The translations under genes were made by a program, and so were the position numbers. Positions 17,169 to 25,441 of a DNA stretch of 44,041 bases are shown one piece after another. Where the stretch lies: positions 1 through 44,041 of the forward strand of contig QENH01000189.1 of assembly GCA_003336485.1 (NCBI GenBank), read 5' to 3'. The number at the start of each line of letters is the position of its first letter. Within the stretch, counting starts at the first letter, position 1. This DNA is from Candidatus Methanophagales archaeon. Lineage in GTDB: Archaea > Halobacteriota > Syntropharchaeia > Alkanophagales > Methanospirareceae. The notes beneath the pieces were generated by a model, which did no database searches, was not told where the DNA came from, and saw only the letters and a list, made by a program, of their open reading frames with translations.

Positions 17169-19283
17169 CATCATGTCTGTCACCGTAGTTTGCAGCAGTA
17201 CATCCCCCGTTTGCGTATAGACTATTTCAATGGAATCGCCAGTATTAAGCGAAAGCCCCGAGATTTGCAGTTCGTCACCCATTACAAACCGCGTATACCG
17301 GTTAGGACCGGGATTCCAGTTAGCATTACCATTTAATCGCGATTTGTCAGATAACGTACAGAGCTCTCCATTTTGTCTCACCTCTAAGTAGTTCCAATCG
17401 CCTGCCGATAGGCCTCGGCCACCGCCTGTCTCGGGATTGCCAAAAGCATCTTCGATGTTATCACCGCCGTGATGGCTGATTCTTAGCGTATCAGAATTCG
17501 CGTTAGCACCATTAATGATTAAAACCGCACTCGGCGCCTTCTGCTCACTAACGGCGATGCGGTAGGCTAACGTCACGAGAACCATGACTATTAAAACCAT
17601 AGCTGCAATCAGCCCGAAAACACCGATTTCGCGTAGTATATAGGGGCCGGCTAACATGATAATAAATGTCGAAAAGACAAGAATCGCAATAGCGTATGTA
17701 ATTGCCTTTGAAATCATTTCTCTCTTCCTCTGATCCTTTATTCCTGGCCGTAATATGGAATTCAACATCTCGCGGAATACATAGCCTCCATCAAGGGGCA
17801 CCATGGGCAGACAGTTAAACAGGCCAACGTAGAAGTTTATCCACCCAATCCAAAATAACACGTCGGCAATGGCAAAAATCCACCCCCCTAAGAATGACGC
17901 TGCACCTACCGGCTCGTATAAATGAGCTAGAAAAGGGCTAAAGGTGCTGAAACCATAAGGGAGTGGGCTAAAAGGCATGCCCGTCAACAGTAACCAACCT
18001 CTTGGTGAAATTAGAGTGCGAGGTGTGCTCCGTAGGTGTTCTAAGTACCCCTTTGCCGGAAATTCATCTACACGCATGCCCAAGCGATTATTTGCAACGA
18101 CAACACCTAAAAACCCGAATTTGTAATAGGGTGATTTTTCTAACTCCACAGAGAATGTTGTAGCGTTTGTTTGCACTTCTGTTATTTGCCCTGGTACCGT
18201 CTGATTCATAAAGTTCTGGAAGTCATCATACCCCCGTATAGTCATATTGTTCATCGTTATTATGCACATGCCACTTTTTATGCCGGCGTTAGCCGCTGGG
18301 AAACCGTCTACAACTCCTGCTATCCATACCCCTTCACTTTCATGAGCGCCTCCCAATATTATTTCTCTTTCTGCGCCACTTTTATCTAACACTGTCAGTA
18401 TCATTCCGCCCGCCACTTTTTCCTCGGTTCCATTATTATACGCCGCTACATTTCTCATTGTGGTCCCGTCAACCTTTATAATCACCATCTCCGGTTTGAT
18501 CCCTGCTTTATCTGCGGGGCTATCTTTTGCAACCGCATAAACAAATGGGGTATTTTCCATAACTGGCTGAATAGCGAATAATATGGCGAGGAAGAGAATA
18601 AAAGCAATGAGTGCCACGACGAAATTGCTCGTCACACCGGCAGAAAGAATGCGCGTTCTCTCACGAGCAGTAGCCACCCGTTTCTTATCCTCTTTTCCTG
18701 GCTTTAGCACTTTATCACGTTCTAATTCGTTCTTTTTCTGCTCTTTTTTCTCCTTCTTGCCAAATAGTTGTTCGCTGTCCAGCTCTGCAAATGCACCTAT
18801 TGGTATCACTGCGACTAAAAGCCCCATTGACTTTACTTTTATTCCTTCTACGACACCCAATATTGCATGAGAAAGCTCGTGCACTATTAACGCAATAACA
18901 AAGCCCACCCATGCACATAGAGGTATAAACTCGTTTAATCCCGGTAAAAGGAGTACGTTCCGCGGCTCGTGTAACTTCGTTGGTGCGGGCTGCAGTGTGA
19001 AGGTTAGGTAAGCACCAAATGCCACGAGAACGAACATAAATACCATAGATATAAGCACGAAAATAGTGCCTATGTTCGCATAACTACGCCAAAAGCCCTT
19101 TCTCAACTCACCTTCTGACAACCGCTCTAATAATTTCTCCCCTCTTGTCGTCCTTATCATCAGGAGGGGACCAGATGCCGAGATATTAAACCGCTCCAAA
19201 ATGCCCCGTTTATCCAGAATCATAACAATAAACCAGTAAATCAGGAATATGTACAGCCCCAATGTTAGATAATACATGTCCAT
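17166..19283 (-). CDS. M50 site-2 protease with two PDZ domains and a pilin-like C-terminal domain
   Basis: 705 residues. A multi-pass membrane metalloprotease: zinc motif VHELSHAIL in a helix, and the second motif NCLPMVPLDGGYVF. Between them are two PDZ-like domains (KDSPADKAGIKPEMVIIKVD and FPAANAGIKSGMCIITMNN) and a Lys-rich cytosolic loop (KKEKKEQKKNELERDK). Such enzymes cut membrane-anchored regulators. After the last membrane helices, about 120 residues (DTLRISHHGGDNI, NRYTRFVMGDELQISG, GDSIEIVYTQTGDVLLQTTV) resemble the outer beta-domain of archaeal type IV pilins. I know of no such fusion as a standard arrangement. Confidence 0.9.
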   Translation of the reverse strand: MDMYYLTLGLYIFLIYWFIVMILDKRGILERFNISASGPLLMIRTTRGEKLLERLSEGELRKGFWRSYANIGTIFVLISMVFMFVLVAFGAYLTFTLQPAPTKLHEPRNVLLLPGLNEFIPLCAWVGFVIALIVHELSHAILGVVEGIKVKSMGLLVAVIPIGAFAELDSEQLFGKKEKKEQKKNELERDKVLKPGKEDKKRVATARERTRILSAGVTSNFVVALIAFILFLAILFAIQPVMENTPFVYAVAKDSPADKAGIKPEMVIIKVDGTTMRNVAAYNNGTEEKVAGGMILTVLDKSGAEREIILGGAHESEGVWIAGVVDGFPAANAGIKSGMCIITMNNMTIRGYDDFQNFMNQTVPGQITEVQTNATTFSVELEKSPYYKFGFLGVVVANNRLGMRVDEFPAKGYLEHLRSTPRTLISPRGWLLLTGMPFSPLPYGFSTFSPFLAHLYEPVGAASFLGGWIFAIADVLFWIGWINFYVGLFNCLPMVPLDGGYVFREMLNSILRPGIKDQRKREMISKAITYAIAILVFSTFIIMLAGPYILREIGVFGLIAAMVLIVMVLVTLAYRIAVSEQKAPSAVLIINGANANSDTLRISHHGGDNIEDAFGNPETGGGRGLSAGDWNYLEVRQNGELCTLSDKSRLNGNANWNPGPNRYTRFVMGDELQISGLSLNTGDSIEIVYTQTGDVLLQTTVTDMM

Positions 19284-19399
19284 TTTTTTTCACACCAACG
19301 TAATTTAGACGTTACTAATATAATTTTTCTTTTGGTAAACCTTTTCATCAATTGTTGCAATCGAAGAGAAATGGACAAAATTCATTTCCACCTTAGCTG

Positions 19400-19511
19400 C
19401 GAGAAATCCTAAATCCTAAGCACCAAATTCTAAACAAACTCTTCTAAATTTATGGGTGCATTATCAAAGAACGCTTCGCTGTTTTTGTCATTGGGATTTA
19501 GGATTCGCAGG
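19400..19511. repeat. Inverted dispersed repeat, 7-bp period (AAATCCT family)
   Basis: The left arm GCGAGAAATCCTAAATCCTAA (from 19398) continues as GCACCAAATTCTAAAC. The right arm TTGGGATTTAGGATTCGCAGG (19491-19511) is its inverse. The arms are about 70 nt apart and the intervening DNA shows no credible gene. The pair sits in the divergent gap between the M50 protease and tiaS. Confidence 0.6.
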
Positions 19512-19542
19512 AAAAAGCGGAAATCTTTTTTCTTTGGTAAAG

Positions 19543-19561
19543 CTTTCTTTTATAAAGAAAG
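19543..19561 (+). promoter_or_regulatory. Hairpin in the tiaS leader covering the ribosome-binding site
   Basis: CTTTCTTT-TAT-AAAGAAAG is a perfect 8-bp stem with a 3-nt loop ending 8 nt before the tiaS ATG. Its 3' arm is the purine-rich AAAGAAAGG that would serve as Shine-Dalgarno site, so folding could hide it. A TTTCTTTGGTAAAGCTTTC motif precedes the stem and recurs at 28440 (upstream of the radical SAM gene) and, looser, near 19325. Confidence 0.45.
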
Positions 19562-19569
19562 GTTTGTTT

Positions 19570-20859
19570 ATGATTGTAGGAATAGACGATACAGACTCGA
19601 GAAGTGGGATGTGCACCACATATCTATGCACCGTTTTAGTTGACGAGCTAAAAAGCTATGGTGAAGTTTCCACGCCTGTATTAGTACGACTTAATCCATG
19701 CATACCATTTAAAACAAGGGGCAATGGCGCAGTCGCATTTGAAATTTTAATAAACGATGTTCGGGCGTTAGAGCGAGAAGTGAAAGAAATAGTCAAAGCG
19801 CGAGTAAGTGAGCTATCCGAGTTAAGAGCAGAAGGGACAAACCCGGGCGTTGTTTTTATTGATGATAACGCCTCAAATGCAAGTTTCAATGAAAAGTTAA
19901 AGCGCTTTTACGAATCTGCAGTGCGGGAAGTACTGACGATAGAAGATGTTTATGCTATTATTTCCGAATTGCAGCTTGATTACTTCGGGTTGAAAAATAA
20001 GCGCGGGTTAATAGGCGCTTTAGCTGCTGCTTCGTTTCTTCTGTTGCACACGGAAGAAAGTTACGACTACACTTACGAGCTGATTGTATATCGTAGAAAA
20101 GAAAGATGGGGGACAGTACGATTCATAGATGATGCTAGTGTGTGGGCAGCCGATGAAGCTACTTACCCCCTAGTCTGGGATACCGTAGATGTAGCGAACA
20201 AGAAACTAGTTCTTGTACCGCATTCACCCTGTCCCGTCCTTTTTGGTATAAGAGGCGACAGCGTAGATGCTATCTACAAAGCTTACGGGCTCATACAAGC
20301 CGAGCCGGATGAGCGGAAGCTGCTGTTCATTACGAATCAAGGCACTGATTGCCACCTGATGAAATCAGAACAGTTGCAGGATTTCCACTCTTATATCTTA
20401 GACGGCGTGGTGGATTCCAATCCAATGACGATAGAAGGCGGGCATGTCCTGTTTTCTCTGACAGTGCCGGGTGGCGAAGTTGACTGTATTGCTTACGAGC
20501 CGACGAAGGGCTTTCGTGCTATTATACGGGAACTGCGAATCGGTGATGAGGTTACGGCCTACGGATCACTAAAGGAAGGCACATTAAACCTCGAGAAGAT
20601 AGAGCTAAGGAAATTGAACCTTGTAGTAGAACGGAATCCGCGATGTAATATGTGCGGCCGCAATATGGAATCTGCGGGACGATCGCAGGGCTACCGCTGT
20701 AAACGCTGCGGGACCTTTAGTGCGGTGAAGGACAAGGTAATCGTAGAGCGGGCGATAGAAACGGGTTTGTATGAAGTGCCACCGGTTGCAAGAAGACATA
20801 TATCAAAACCTTTGGTCCGTATGCGTATGGGCGATAAGATCATTCATCCGAGTAGATGA
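19570..20859 (+). CDS. tiaS: tRNA(Ile2) 2-agmatinylcytidine synthetase TiaS
   Basis: 429 residues from ATG 19570. N-terminal VGIDDTDSRSGMCTTYLCTV is the TiaS hallmark. RLNPCIPFKTRGNGAVAFEI, ALAAASFLLL and TNQGTDCHL follow. An OB-fold region (TVPGGEVDCIAYEPTKGFR) and a C-terminal zinc ribbon (CNMCGRNM, CKRCGTF) complete the family's usual order. TiaS attaches agmatine to C34 of tRNA-Ile(CAU) so that it reads AUA, essential in archaea. The frame extends upstream to 19456 but those residues are not family-like. Confidence 0.94.
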   Translation: MIVGIDDTDSRSGMCTTYLCTVLVDELKSYGEVSTPVLVRLNPCIPFKTRGNGAVAFEILINDVRALEREVKEIVKARVSELSELRAEGTNPGVVFIDDNASNASFNEKLKRFYESAVREVLTIEDVYAIISELQLDYFGLKNKRGLIGALAAASFLLLHTEESYDYTYELIVYRRKERWGTVRFIDDASVWAADEATYPLVWDTVDVANKKLVLVPHSPCPVLFGIRGDSVDAIYKAYGLIQAEPDERKLLFITNQGTDCHLMKSEQLQDFHSYILDGVVDSNPMTIEGGHVLFSLTVPGGEVDCIAYEPTKGFRAIIRELRIGDEVTAYGSLKEGTLNLEKIELRKLNLVVERNPRCNMCGRNMESAGRSQGYRCKRCGTFSAVKDKVIVERAIETGLYEVPPVARRHISKPLVRMRMGDKIIHPSR

Positions 20860-20900
20860 GCTTCAAGAATCGAGTTTATAATTAGAGGAAATAGTTTTCT

Positions 20901-20974
20901 GTGTAAATCCGTCTAAATCCGTGTAAATCTGCGGCCGAAATTAAATTTATGGGTAGAAGTTATACGTTATATAC
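20901..20974. repeat. Dispersed repeat with 10-bp tandem and conserved flank
   Basis: GTGTAAATCC-GTCTAAATCC-GTGTAAATCT-GCGG is an exact 10-bp tandem, followed by AAATTTATGGGTAGAAGTTATAC. The same block occurs inverted at 181-240 with only a few differences and a small indel. Here it occupies the 5' region of the first DUF116 gene, so its TTATATAC may act as that gene's TATA box. Confidence 0.72.
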
Positions 20975-20997
20975 AATAAGAAAGACCGGGTTTGTTT

Positions 20998-21636
20998 ATG
21001 CTTGAAACAATAGGGCGGCTAGTAGTAATTTTTGCAATAGCATTTGTGGTTCTCATAGCAGTAGCTCTTTTATTTTGCGCTTATACAGTGCATACGAAAA
21101 AGATAATATTCCCTAATTTCGTTCTGTTCATAATAAGTTTGCTTTATGAGCCTTTACGCAGACTGCTGTCGTTCTTTCATGTTGATCCTGCATTAATAGA
21201 TGGAGTCTCAGTTGAGATACGAAATGCCCTTAATTATCCCGATTTCGCCTGTACGAACCTGGAAGAGCGTGTTTTAATCCTGCCTCAGTGCATCAGAAGC
21301 ACGGAATGCCCTGCTAAATTGAGTTCCTTAGACGGTATCCATTGCTTAGAATGCGGTAAATGCGCAATTGGCGAACTAAGCGCTAGTTGTAAAGAGCTTG
21401 GCATCAAAATGTACATATCGCCCGGAGGGACATTCACGGGTAGGATTCTTATGCACTGCCGAGCAAAAGCGGTAGTAGGTATTGCTTGTTACCCTAATCT
21501 GAATGAAGGCATGTTGAATACAAAACTTATTGGCGTGCCATCACAAGGCGTGCCTTTAACAACTCATGGATGCGTCAATACCACCGTAGACCATGAAGCG
21601 ATATTAAACAAATGCAAAATGCAAATATCAAAATGA
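20998..21636 (+). CDS. DUF116 membrane protein (copy 1)
   Basis: 212 residues from ATG 20998 (TTG 20992 is possible). An N-terminal membrane helix (VVIFAIAFVVLIAVALLFCA) precedes the DUF116 core: LILPQCIRSTECPAKLS, HCLECGKCAIGELSA, YISPGGTF, VGIACYPNLNEGML, and a conserved late cysteine in THGCVNT. The cysteine pattern suggests an Fe-S or metal site. Function unknown; the family is widespread in methanogens. Its last codons are built from the ATGCAAA repeat and overlap the next gene by ATGA. Confidence 0.85.
   Translation: MLETIGRLVVIFAIAFVVLIAVALLFCAYTVHTKKIIFPNFVLFIISLLYEPLRRLLSFFHVDPALIDGVSVEIRNALNYPDFACTNLEERVLILPQCIRSTECPAKLSSLDGIHCLECGKCAIGELSASCKELGIKMYISPGGTFTGRILMHCRAKAVVGIACYPNLNEGMLNTKLIGVPSQGVPLTTHGCVNTTVDHEAILNKCKMQISK
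21610..21636. repeat. ATGCAAA-family repeat across the DUF116 gene junction
   Basis: AAATGCAAAATGCAAATATC followed by AAAATGA encodes the last residues of DUF116 copy 1 and contains the stop/start overlap ATGA. It is the inverse of the motif at 17146-17168, suggesting a mobile or amplified short sequence that was accommodated in coding sequence. Confidence 0.5.
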
Positions 21637-22280
21637 TCGATCTAATATCTCCCTCGACATATGTGCTGATAGGCGAAATTTTCGTAATCTGTGTTATCGC
21701 AGTGTTCGCGCTGATTTTAACTGCTGTATGCTTAGCGATCTATAAAAGAGGCCTCTTCCCTCGATTTACGCTCTTTGTGCTCAACCTCTTCTACCAACCC
21801 GCCAAGCTATTCCTCGGTTACTTTCGTATAAATCATATAATCGTGGACGAAATAGGCGTTGCACTGATGAATTCGCTATACAAAGATGCATATGGGAAGA
21901 CACCAATGGCTAAGCGGATATTGTTCCTGCCCCAATGCCTTCGCAATCTCGAATGTCCTGCGAAAATATCGCCACAAGCAGGTGTCATCTGCACAGAATG
22001 TGGTAGATGCGGGATTGCGGAGATTAAAATGCTGTGTGATGAACAGGGCGTTGATATTTGTATCGCACCAGGCGGTGAATTTGTCAAGCGAGCAACAAGA
22101 GATAAAAAGCCGTTGGCTGCAATTGGTGTTGCATGTCAGCATGATCTTTACGAAACAATGCGCTATGTTACATCGAAGGGAGTGCCAATGATAGGTGTGG
22201 TGCTTTCAAAGAGCGGTTGCATAATGACGGAAGTGGATTGGACAGAGGTGAAAGAGAATCTATTTTATAGAGGGAATTAG
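21633..22280 (+). CDS. DUF116 membrane protein (copy 2)
   Basis: 215 residues from ATG 21633, which overlaps the previous stop as ATGA; an earlier in-frame ATG at 21612 is less likely. A membrane helix (IFVICVIAVFALILTAVCLA) is followed by the same core as copy 1: FLPQCLRNLECPAKISPQAG, CTECGRCGIAEI, CIAPGGEF, IGVACQHDL, VVLSKSGCIMTEVDW. Translational coupling and similarity suggest a heteromeric pair. Function unknown. Confidence 0.85.
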   Translation: MIDLISPSTYVLIGEIFVICVIAVFALILTAVCLAIYKRGLFPRFTLFVLNLFYQPAKLFLGYFRINHIIVDEIGVALMNSLYKDAYGKTPMAKRILFLPQCLRNLECPAKISPQAGVICTECGRCGIAEIKMLCDEQGVDICIAPGGEFVKRATRDKKPLAAIGVACQHDLYETMRYVTSKGVPMIGVVLSKSGCIMTEVDWTEVKENLFYRGN

Positions 22281-22328
22281 CTATAAACAAAACTAATAGA
22301 AATAACATAACACCAAAATTGAAATACG

Positions 22329-23486
22329 ATGCAACAGTATGATGTGATAGTTGTAGGTGCTGGGCCATCAGGAGCGATAGCAAGTAAATCTTGTGCTAGG
22401 AACGGCCTTAATACTCTTCTTTTGGAGAAGGAAAGAATACCCCGGTTAAAACTCTGTGGTGGTGCAGTATCTACGAGTGCACTATCACACCTGGATTTTG
22501 GAATAAAAAAGGATTTGATAGAGCGAGAATGTTATGGTGAACGAGTACATTTTAAAAACCATCAAATAGAAGTAAGACGTAAATCTAGGCTGGCGATACT
22601 CGTATCGCGCGATAAATTTGATGCGTACCTCGTTTCAAAAGCAGTTGATGCTGGTGTTGCGCTCCATGAAGCTGAAAAAGCAAGATCTATAAAGCCAGAA
22701 CAGAGAAGGATAGTTGTAGAAACAAATAAAGAGCGGTACAATGCAAAGATAGTTATCGGCGCTGATGGTGTTAATAGTATCGTCTCTAAGTATGTTCGAG
22801 ATTCTTGTAAGCCCTATGAGTTGGGTTTTTGTATTGCCGCGGAGATTCCGGCTAGTAATGAAGAAGTTAATGAGTATATAGAGAATGCTATAGATATTCA
22901 TTATGGAATCACTAAATTTGGTTATGGTTGGGTGTTTCCTAAAGAGAACTATTTTTCGGTTGGTTTGGGTGGGATCCTACCCCACATGAAGAATTCACGG
23001 GCTATTTTTATGGCTTTCATTAAGGAATTAGGATTTAGCACCAATGTCCATACACAAACACATCTAATTCCTGCTGGTGGTCACGAAAGAGAAGTATGCT
23101 CAGACAGAATCATTTTGGTCGGTGATGCGGCGGGATTTGTCGACCCTTTCTATGGGGAAGGGATCAAATATGCGTTTATCTCAGCTAAATTAGCAGCAGA
23201 GCGAGTTGTAGAATCATACGAGAATGACGAATTCTCAAAATCTGCATTGGATTCCTATAAAAGAGCATGTTATAGCGTGTTTGGAGAGAATTTAAAATAT
23301 TCTTTACGATTGACCCGGTTGATGTATACTTGCCCCAATATCTTCTTTAGACTTCTTTCATCTAATAAAATTGTACTAGACAAATGGCTTGAGGTTCCTG
23401 CGGGGGAAATGGGATATAAAGAATACATAAAATGGCTTATTCCACGGGTGCCGTACTTCATGCTAAAAGCACAATTTTCGTTCTAA
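22329..23486 (+). CDS. Geranylgeranyl reductase family flavoprotein
   Basis: 385 residues. FAD-binding VIVVGAGPSGAIASKSCARN at the N-terminus, LKLCGGAVSTSAL next, and the second FAD motif IILVGDAAGFVDPFYGEGIK. These are typical of archaeal geranylgeranyl reductases that saturate the isoprenoid chains of membrane lipids. Paralogues with other roles exist, so the substrate is not certain. It begins 48 nt after the DUF116 pair in the same direction and may be co-transcribed. Confidence 0.87.
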   Translation: MQQYDVIVVGAGPSGAIASKSCARNGLNTLLLEKERIPRLKLCGGAVSTSALSHLDFGIKKDLIERECYGERVHFKNHQIEVRRKSRLAILVSRDKFDAYLVSKAVDAGVALHEAEKARSIKPEQRRIVVETNKERYNAKIVIGADGVNSIVSKYVRDSCKPYELGFCIAAEIPASNEEVNEYIENAIDIHYGITKFGYGWVFPKENYFSVGLGGILPHMKNSRAIFMAFIKELGFSTNVHTQTHLIPAGGHEREVCSDRIILVGDAAGFVDPFYGEGIKYAFISAKLAAERVVESYENDEFSKSALDSYKRACYSVFGENLKYSLRLTRLMYTCPNIFFRLLSSNKIVLDKWLEVPAGEMGYKEYIKWLIPRVPYFMLKAQFSF

Positions 23487-23511
23487 TCTAATAACCTGAC
23501 TTTAAGCGTTG

Positions 23512-24102
23512 TATGGGCTACAATGCTAAAAGGGCGCATCTGCAAATCCCAACTTTTCAATAATCTCCCTTTGCTCTTTAGTGAGCACAGAAATTTTATC
23601 GCTACTTTCGCCCCCAAAATCAAGAGTGGTTTTTCGTATTCTACCCTGTTCATCCAGACTATCTTCAACACCCGCCCAGCCCGTAACGCCTAAATGATGC
23701 TTATACAGTGCCAGAGTCAAATATGCAAGATAGCAGCTAAAAATATAAACGTCAATATTCCCTTCCTCAAAATGCCTTACCGGCTGCAGATCTAACCTGT
23801 TTTTGAAGCAATTGAAGATCTTTTCAATGACGTCTTTGCCAAAATACGTAGAAATTATCTGCGTTTCGCCATTTGTTGTCACTTCTATACCCAAATGGTG
23901 GGTGTTACGGTGCTTGACTTTGCCTGTACTATCTCTGTAGTTCTCCCGCTCATGTACATGTACTCGCTCCCCTCGCCTTATTTTTGTTTTTGGCACGTGG
24001 TCCTTATATGGGCTACGAGTATGTATAGCTTTTGACTGATTATGGCCGAGTAATGTGCCTTAGATTGCGAGCTATTGTATATACCGGATATTGTAGCCCA
24101 TA
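23512..24102. mobile_element. Miniature insertion-sequence derivative with 13-bp terminal inverted repeats
   Basis: TATGGGCTACAAT at 23512-23524 and ATTGTAGCCCATA at 24090-24102 are perfect inverted repeats about 590 bp apart. A third partial copy (TATGGGCTACGAG) lies inside at 24007. The interior holds an internally deleted transposase reading frame. No target-site duplication is obvious. It is best explained as a non-autonomous derivative of an IS1634-like element. Confidence 0.65.
23526..23996 (-). pseudogene. Internally deleted IS1634-like transposase
   Basis: 156 residues, open throughout. The N-terminal part (RENYRDSTGKVKHRNTHHLG) resembles the start of COG5421/IS1634 transposases. The later part (PVRHFEEGNIDVYIFSCYLA) resembles their C-terminal region, where a helix follows the last catalytic segment. 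The DDE core in between is missing, so the product cannot transpose. That the frame stays open could mean recent deletion or retention of the product as a DNA-binding regulator. Confidence 0.55.
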
Positions 24103-24183
24103 AAACTCATAATGTCAGGTATTAAAGTCACTTTTTTTGCCGCTCTTATATTTTTAAATTACTTTTACACATAACGAGCAGTG

Positions 24184-24762
24184 TTATGAGGGACCTTTCC
24201 CAGATATTTCTTGGGTGGATTTATCGCAGTGCTCGCGATAGAGCCTGCCGCCAGCACCTTTATAAGGTAGTAACGGTGGAACGAATCTTCGATATGTTTC
24301 ATAATCTTCACCAAATATCATAATCAATCCTCGCTCTTCCAGAAGAACAACGTAATGCGATAGAATAAACAATAGAACCCAAGGGATAAGGAACAGAAGA
24401 TCAGAAAGCCAAATTATCATTAATGGCGGAATCGTGATCAGAAGTGTAGAGTATAGCGGATGTCTCACGTAGTTGAAAGGACCATGCGAGATTAGCGTAT
24501 TCTTCGCATCTAAGAAGTTGATCTTTATCAAATTCAATGAATGATTAAACCAAATCATGCCCAACAGGCATATGCTTATACAAGGTACGGATAATATGAC
24601 TTGCATTTCAAAGGTTAGTGGGATGTGAAAAGAAATCCATTGCCGAATAGCTATAGTTAATCCTTCAAATAGAAGGCCCAATAGGAGCAAATATGGCCCT
24701 ACACCAAGCAGATTCTTAAATCGTTTTAAGAGTGATGGTATCATCCTTTTTTCTATAGCCAT
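24184..24762 (-). CDS. Isoprenylcysteine carboxyl methyltransferase-like membrane protein
   Basis: 192 residues with four to five hydrophobic segments (LGVGPYLLLLGLLFEGLTI, VILSVPCISICLLGMIWF, LLFLIPWVLLFILSHYVV). The ICMT/PEMT signature is clear: SHGPFNYVRHPLYSTLL, then LEERGLIMIFGEDYETYRR. Archaeal members are SAM-dependent methyltransferases of uncertain lipid or protein substrate. Stands alone between two IS remnants. Confidence 0.82.
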   Translation of the reverse strand: MAIEKRMIPSLLKRFKNLLGVGPYLLLLGLLFEGLTIAIRQWISFHIPLTFEMQVILSVPCISICLLGMIWFNHSLNLIKINFLDAKNTLISHGPFNYVRHPLYSTLLITIPPLMIIWLSDLLFLIPWVLLFILSHYVVLLEERGLIMIFGEDYETYRRFVPPLLPYKGAGGRLYREHCDKSTQEISGKGPS

Positions 24763-24872
24763 TGTTCCGTTATTCCCCTTTAATTCACTTCGGTAAGTTA
24801 TTTTTTATATTTACATATTTTGGGAAATATTGCTGATGTATTGTTCTTATGGTTGGATTTGGAATAAAGGTA

Positions 24873-25272
24873 GGACACTTGGACCTGTCTCATTTATCTA
24901 ATTATGCCTAATCGTATATAACATTTTTATCACAAAATTTGATTTTGATAGCATGTAACCACATAAGCCAATTAGTCATAGTCTATCGGTCGCTTGCAGT
25001 AAAGCGGAGCGACCGATATACCTTTATGAACAACATAGCGGTGGGTGTTGAGTTTATAGACCTGTTTAACGGCCCTACACTTATTCCAAACACAACCAGG
25101 TAGCGAGCTATATTGCGGTTACTCCAACCTTTATCGTGCAGCTCTTTTGCTTTCTTGCGTTTCAGGATTAATAATTCTTTCTTCATTTCGGACACTCCAT
25201 TACTTATGACTTTTTGCCTATAAAAGTGTCCTAGTTCTATATCAAACTCAACCACTCGTGCTTTAAGTGTCC
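24873..25272. mobile_element. Insertion-sequence remnant with GGACACTT ends
   Basis: GGACACTT at 24873 and AAGTGTCC at 25265 form short inverted ends around a roughly 400-bp region that contains a transposase-like HTH fragment. The interior is much shorter than a functional element. The TIR is short, so borders are approximate. The neighbouring DNA 25273-25441 holds no recognisable gene. Confidence 0.4.
24983..25186 (-). pseudogene. Transposase N-terminal HTH fragment
   Basis: From ATG 25186, KKELLILKRKKAKELHDKGW followed by SNRNIARYLVV matches the helix-turn-helix that opens many transposases of the IS630/ISNCY-like groups. Beyond about 30 residues similarity ends (SVGPLNRSINSTPTAM). No catalytic domain exists. 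The frame extends to 25255 but without family support. Confidence 0.45.
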
Positions 25273-25441
25273 ATAAAGAAGAGTTAAATTGCTCAATGTT
25301 GAGTCATGAAATTGGGGGTTAATAAAGTCGCAGTCCTGCCACCGTCGGAATAAATTCCGTGGCTTCCCTGTTGTTGATAGCCCAAATCTCTCTACTAATG
25401 CTATTATCTTCCCCATTATTTTTTCATTCCTGTAATCTTAT

